Shown: in pieces, positions 62,216 through 64,000 of the stretch
How positions within the stretch are numbered: the first letter of the stretch is position 1
Layout of the letters: each line of letters starts with the position of its first letter
Assembly (NCBI GenBank): GCA_016722565.1
Contig: JADKIU010000002.1
Coordinates: 186,001-250,000 of the forward strand
Origin: Bacteroidota bacterium
GTDB lineage: Bacteria > Bacteroidota > Bacteroidia > 2-12-FULL-35-15
DNA: 64,000 bases
Reading direction: 5' to 3'
The notes under the pieces: model-generated
The model's input: only the letters and a program-made list of their open reading frames with translations
The model's database searches: none
What the model was told of the DNA's origin: nothing
Program-made: the position numbers and the translations under genes

Positions 62216-62692
62216 TTGGGTGTCGACTATTCCTGGTTTAGATGGCGTTATGAGGAAGATGACAATGAAGATGTTGGGATGTATTCGCAATACGAACTCC
62301 GAAAGTATTTCCATGTCGATTATAAATTAACGTTTCTTTCCTTTAGCCGACCGGAGATGGATGTTTATTTTAACCTCTATGATAAGATTGGGGAATATAC
62401 GATGTGGTACGATAAGTACGAGGAATATGATTTTGGTACCAGGCCAATGGCGTTTTTGCAATCATCGGCAAAAGGCACATTCAATGAGCCGGGTATAGGT
62501 TTTGGGTTTCGAAAATATGCAGAGAAAACCGGTTTTGGGTTTGATTGTTCGGTGAATTATGGGTATCGGATGTCGGATACGAATGAGAAAAATTATATTA
62601 CGACTACTCAAACAGATTTCAGAGATCATGTAAAGGTTGATCGGGATGTGTTTTATATGCGGATGAATTGCTTTTATATTTTTGGGAAGTAA
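62216..62692 (+). CDS. MORN-like head / outer-membrane barrel protein, C-terminal part (frameshifted)
   Basis: Second half of the 61686 gene. The true frame is open back to the T-run at 62166-62172, so the TTG at 62216 is not a real start. The sequence is barrel-like with alternating aromatic/polar strands (GVDYSWFRWRYEEDDNEDVG, MDVYFNLYDKIG, GFGFDCSVNYGYRMS) and ends with Phe-containing MRMNCFYIFGK. It is probably an outer-membrane beta-barrel. Confidence 0.65.
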   Translation: MGVDYSWFRWRYEEDDNEDVGMYSQYELRKYFHVDYKLTFLSFSRPEMDVYFNLYDKIGEYTMWYDKYEEYDFGTRPMAFLQSSAKGTFNEPGIGFGFRKYAEKTGFGFDCSVNYGYRMSDTNEKNYITTTQTDFRDHVKVDRDVFYMRMNCFYIFGK

Positions 62693-62795
62693 TGGTTCAG
62701 CGTTGAGTGTTTTCCCAATAGCTTATTATTAAATTTCAATTTTATTTCATAATAATGTGTTGTGAAAGTTATTACTGGGGCGCAAATAAATTTTC

Positions 62796-62828
62796 TTTAG
62801 TATCTCACCTCCATAAAACTTATCTTTG
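62796..62828 (+). promoter_or_regulatory. Promoter upstream of the TonB-C gene
   Basis: TATCTTTG (62821-62828) matches TAnnTTTG exactly, 15 nt before the ATG at 62844. A TTTA (62796-62799) lies 21 nt upstream as a possible -33 element with one mismatch. Confidence 0.5.
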
Positions 62829-62843
62829 AATAAATAAGCGATT

Positions 62844-63584
62844 ATGAAAAAGTTCTTATTCCTGATTTTGTTATTCAGTACTTCCATTTTAAATGCGCAA
62901 ACAGATACTTTGTATTATAACAACGGAGTAAAGTGTGATAAAGCCTCTTCATTTTATTATCGTGTTGCAGAATTGCAAGGGGAAGTATATTTGGTTAAAG
63001 ATTTTTATTCTAAAACTCATACACCTAAAATGAAAGCCTCTTGCAGGCGGGTTGAACCGGAATTAAAATTTGAAGGAAAATGTACACGGTATTTTGAATC
63101 GGGGCAAAAATCGATGGAGGGGTTGTATGTAAAAGATATCATGTGGGGGAAATGGACGATTTGGGAGGAAGGAGAAACAGATTCGTTAGTAATTAATTTT
63201 GTTTTTCCGGGTGGTTATGAAAATGTATATGTTCCTGTTTCCCAAACCTTAAACAGAGATACCACACTTTCATACAGAGCAGAGCTCATGCCTGAATTTC
63301 CTGGAGGTGATCAGGGCATGTATATGTACATTGCAAAAAGTATTGTATATCCCCAGGAAGCAAAAGAAACAGGAATTAGCGGAACCAGTTTTGTAACCTT
63401 TGTTATTGAAAAGGATGGAAGTATTTCGGATGTGAAACTACTAAGAGAATTTGTAAAATGTCCGGATTGTGATAAAGAAGCAATGCGGGTGGTTCAAGCA
63501 ATGCCGAAATGGAGTCCGGGAATTCAATATGGCAGAACAGTGCGCGTGCAGTTTAATATGCCTATTAAGTTTCAGTTACGTTAA
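62844..63584 (+). CDS. MORN-like head fused to TonB C-terminal domain
   Basis: 246 residues: a signal peptide (LFLILLFSTSILNAQ), a MORN/YwqK-like domain (FYYRVAELQGEVYLVKDFYS, EGKCTRYFESGQKSMEGLYV) shared with the gene at 61686, then a TonB C-terminal domain (about 150-246: MPEFPGGDQGMYMYIAKSIV, YPQEAKETGISGTSFVTFVI, MPKWSPGIQYGRTV). The signal peptide instead of a TM anchor means this is not a classical TonB; such exported TonB-C proteins of unknown role are common in Bacteroidota. It is 7 nt upstream of the CAP gene and probably co-transcribed with it. Confidence 0.85.
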   Translation: MKKFLFLILLFSTSILNAQTDTLYYNNGVKCDKASSFYYRVAELQGEVYLVKDFYSKTHTPKMKASCRRVEPELKFEGKCTRYFESGQKSMEGLYVKDIMWGKWTIWEEGETDSLVINFVFPGGYENVYVPVSQTLNRDTTLSYRAELMPEFPGGDQGMYMYIAKSIVYPQEAKETGISGTSFVTFVIEKDGSISDVKLLREFVKCPDCDKEAMRVVQAMPKWSPGIQYGRTVRVQFNMPIKFQLR

Positions 63585-63590
63585 TTGTTG

Positions 63591-64000
63591 ATGAAGGTAA
63601 TTTATATTTTTCTTTATAGTATTCTCTACTCATGCTCCCTCATGGGTCAAACTGCTTCGCAGGAAATTCCGCTTTCCAATATTAACTATGCTCAGATAGA
63701 GTCACTTTTTTATCAAAAAATTAATGCTTTACGAGCAGAAAAGGGATTCGGTAAACTCTTTTCGGATGATGTTTTAAAATTGGCTGCCAAAGACCAAGCT
63801 GCTTACATGCATGCAACACTTAAGGTAGGGCACGACCAAAAAATAAAAGGGAAAGAAACACCTCATAAGCGTGTTGAATTTTACAAAGGGACACATGATA
63901 TGGTGGGAGAAAATTGCATTCAGATTTTTCTGAAAAAGCCAATGAAAACAAAATATGCTCGTGAACTCGTTATTGCAAAAACCTATGAGGAAGCAGCACA
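63591..64000 (+). CDS. CAP-domain (SCP/PR-1-like) protein, 3' end cut by window
   Basis: The ATG at 63591 opens a frame that runs to the window edge (136 complete codons). After a signal peptide (IYIFLYSILYSCSLMGQT) comes FYQKINALRAEKGFGKLFSD, then LAAKDQAAYMHATLKVGHDQ and MVGENC, the start of a CAP domain (the His of VGHDQ and the Glu of GEN fit the usual CAP metal/active positions). CAP proteins in bacteria are secreted and often of unknown function. The C-terminus is not in the window. It follows the TonB-C gene by 6 nt. Confidence 0.82.
   Translation, partial: MKVIYIFLYSILYSCSLMGQTASQEIPLSNINYAQIESLFYQKINALRAEKGFGKLFSDDVLKLAAKDQAAYMHATLKVGHDQKIKGKETPHKRVEFYKGTHDMVGENCIQIFLKKPMKTKYARELVIAKTYEEAA

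Noticed and set aside
1..64000. rRNA, tRNA, transposase or prophage genes
   Set aside because: All gaps between genes were read; no cloverleaf-like or rRNA-like stretch and no transposase, integrase or phage structural gene was seen. The S74 domains belong to surface proteins with signal peptides.

Overview
The window comes from an AT-rich member of the Bacteroidota. The signs are: type IX secretion (T9SS) C-terminal sorting domains of type A and of type B (gliding-motility-associated), a PorP/SprF protein next to a PorE-like protein, TAnnTTTG-type promoter boxes, many short signal peptides ending in AQ, and no obvious Shine-Dalgarno sequences. A finer placement is not justified from the sequence alone. 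No rRNA, tRNA, CRISPR array, transposase or phage module was found.

Layout. 1-8.7 kb: metabolic and envelope genes (partial DUF2339 membrane protein, small HTH protein, periplasmic thioredoxin, POT peptide transporter, DPP-IV-type peptidase, GlcD-like FAD oxidase). The peptide transporter and the dipeptidyl peptidase lie side by side and suggest peptide feeding. 8.7-17.4 kb: a T9SS-secreted delta-60-repeat protein, a leftward group (Cys/Lys-rich membrane protein, DUF2235 hydrolase, multi-pass membrane protein, NlpC/P60 lipoprotein), an ECF sigma factor translationally coupled to an anti-sigma/TonB fusion, and a DUF4139 protein. 17.6-20.9 kb: a YfiR / TPR / HAMP-SpoIIE phosphatase signalling operon. 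21-37.2 kb: a block of surface proteins (T9SS type B protein, two collagen-like proteins, a second S74-chaperone protein with a sorting tail, a short type B protein, PorP/SprF, PorE-like). 37.4-50.5 kb: a beta-barrel plus ten-Ig-repeat protein, a secreted polysaccharide deacetylase, a broken outer-membrane lipoprotein, a BNR-repeat protein, an S9 peptidase, a T9SS type A protein, a small lipoprotein and a PhnA-like protein. 50.7-52.7 kb: a second sigma factor with a DUF4097 partner. 52.8-59.7 kb: a tightly packed eight-gene leftward operon built around polyamine chemistry at the membrane (SpeD, two DUF4178 proteins, a small TM protein, DUF350, membrane-fused spermidine synthase, exported flavoprotein, His-rich multi-pass protein). 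59.8-64 kb: an octamer repeat array, a leader with mutually exclusive RNA folds before an amidohydrolase, two paralogous MORN-like proteins with different C-termini, and the start of a CAP-domain protein.

The strongest candidate for an under-described system is the polyamine/DUF350/DUF4178/flavoprotein operon. Next come the inverse-autotransporter-like barrel/Ig protein and the terminator/anti-terminator-like leader at 59.9-60.06 kb. Six genes are each split by what looks like a single-base indel. At least five are repaired by adding or removing one base of a short homopolymer, which most likely reflects residual sequencing error, although all six lie in surface or secreted protein genes. Both halves of each split gene are listed separately.
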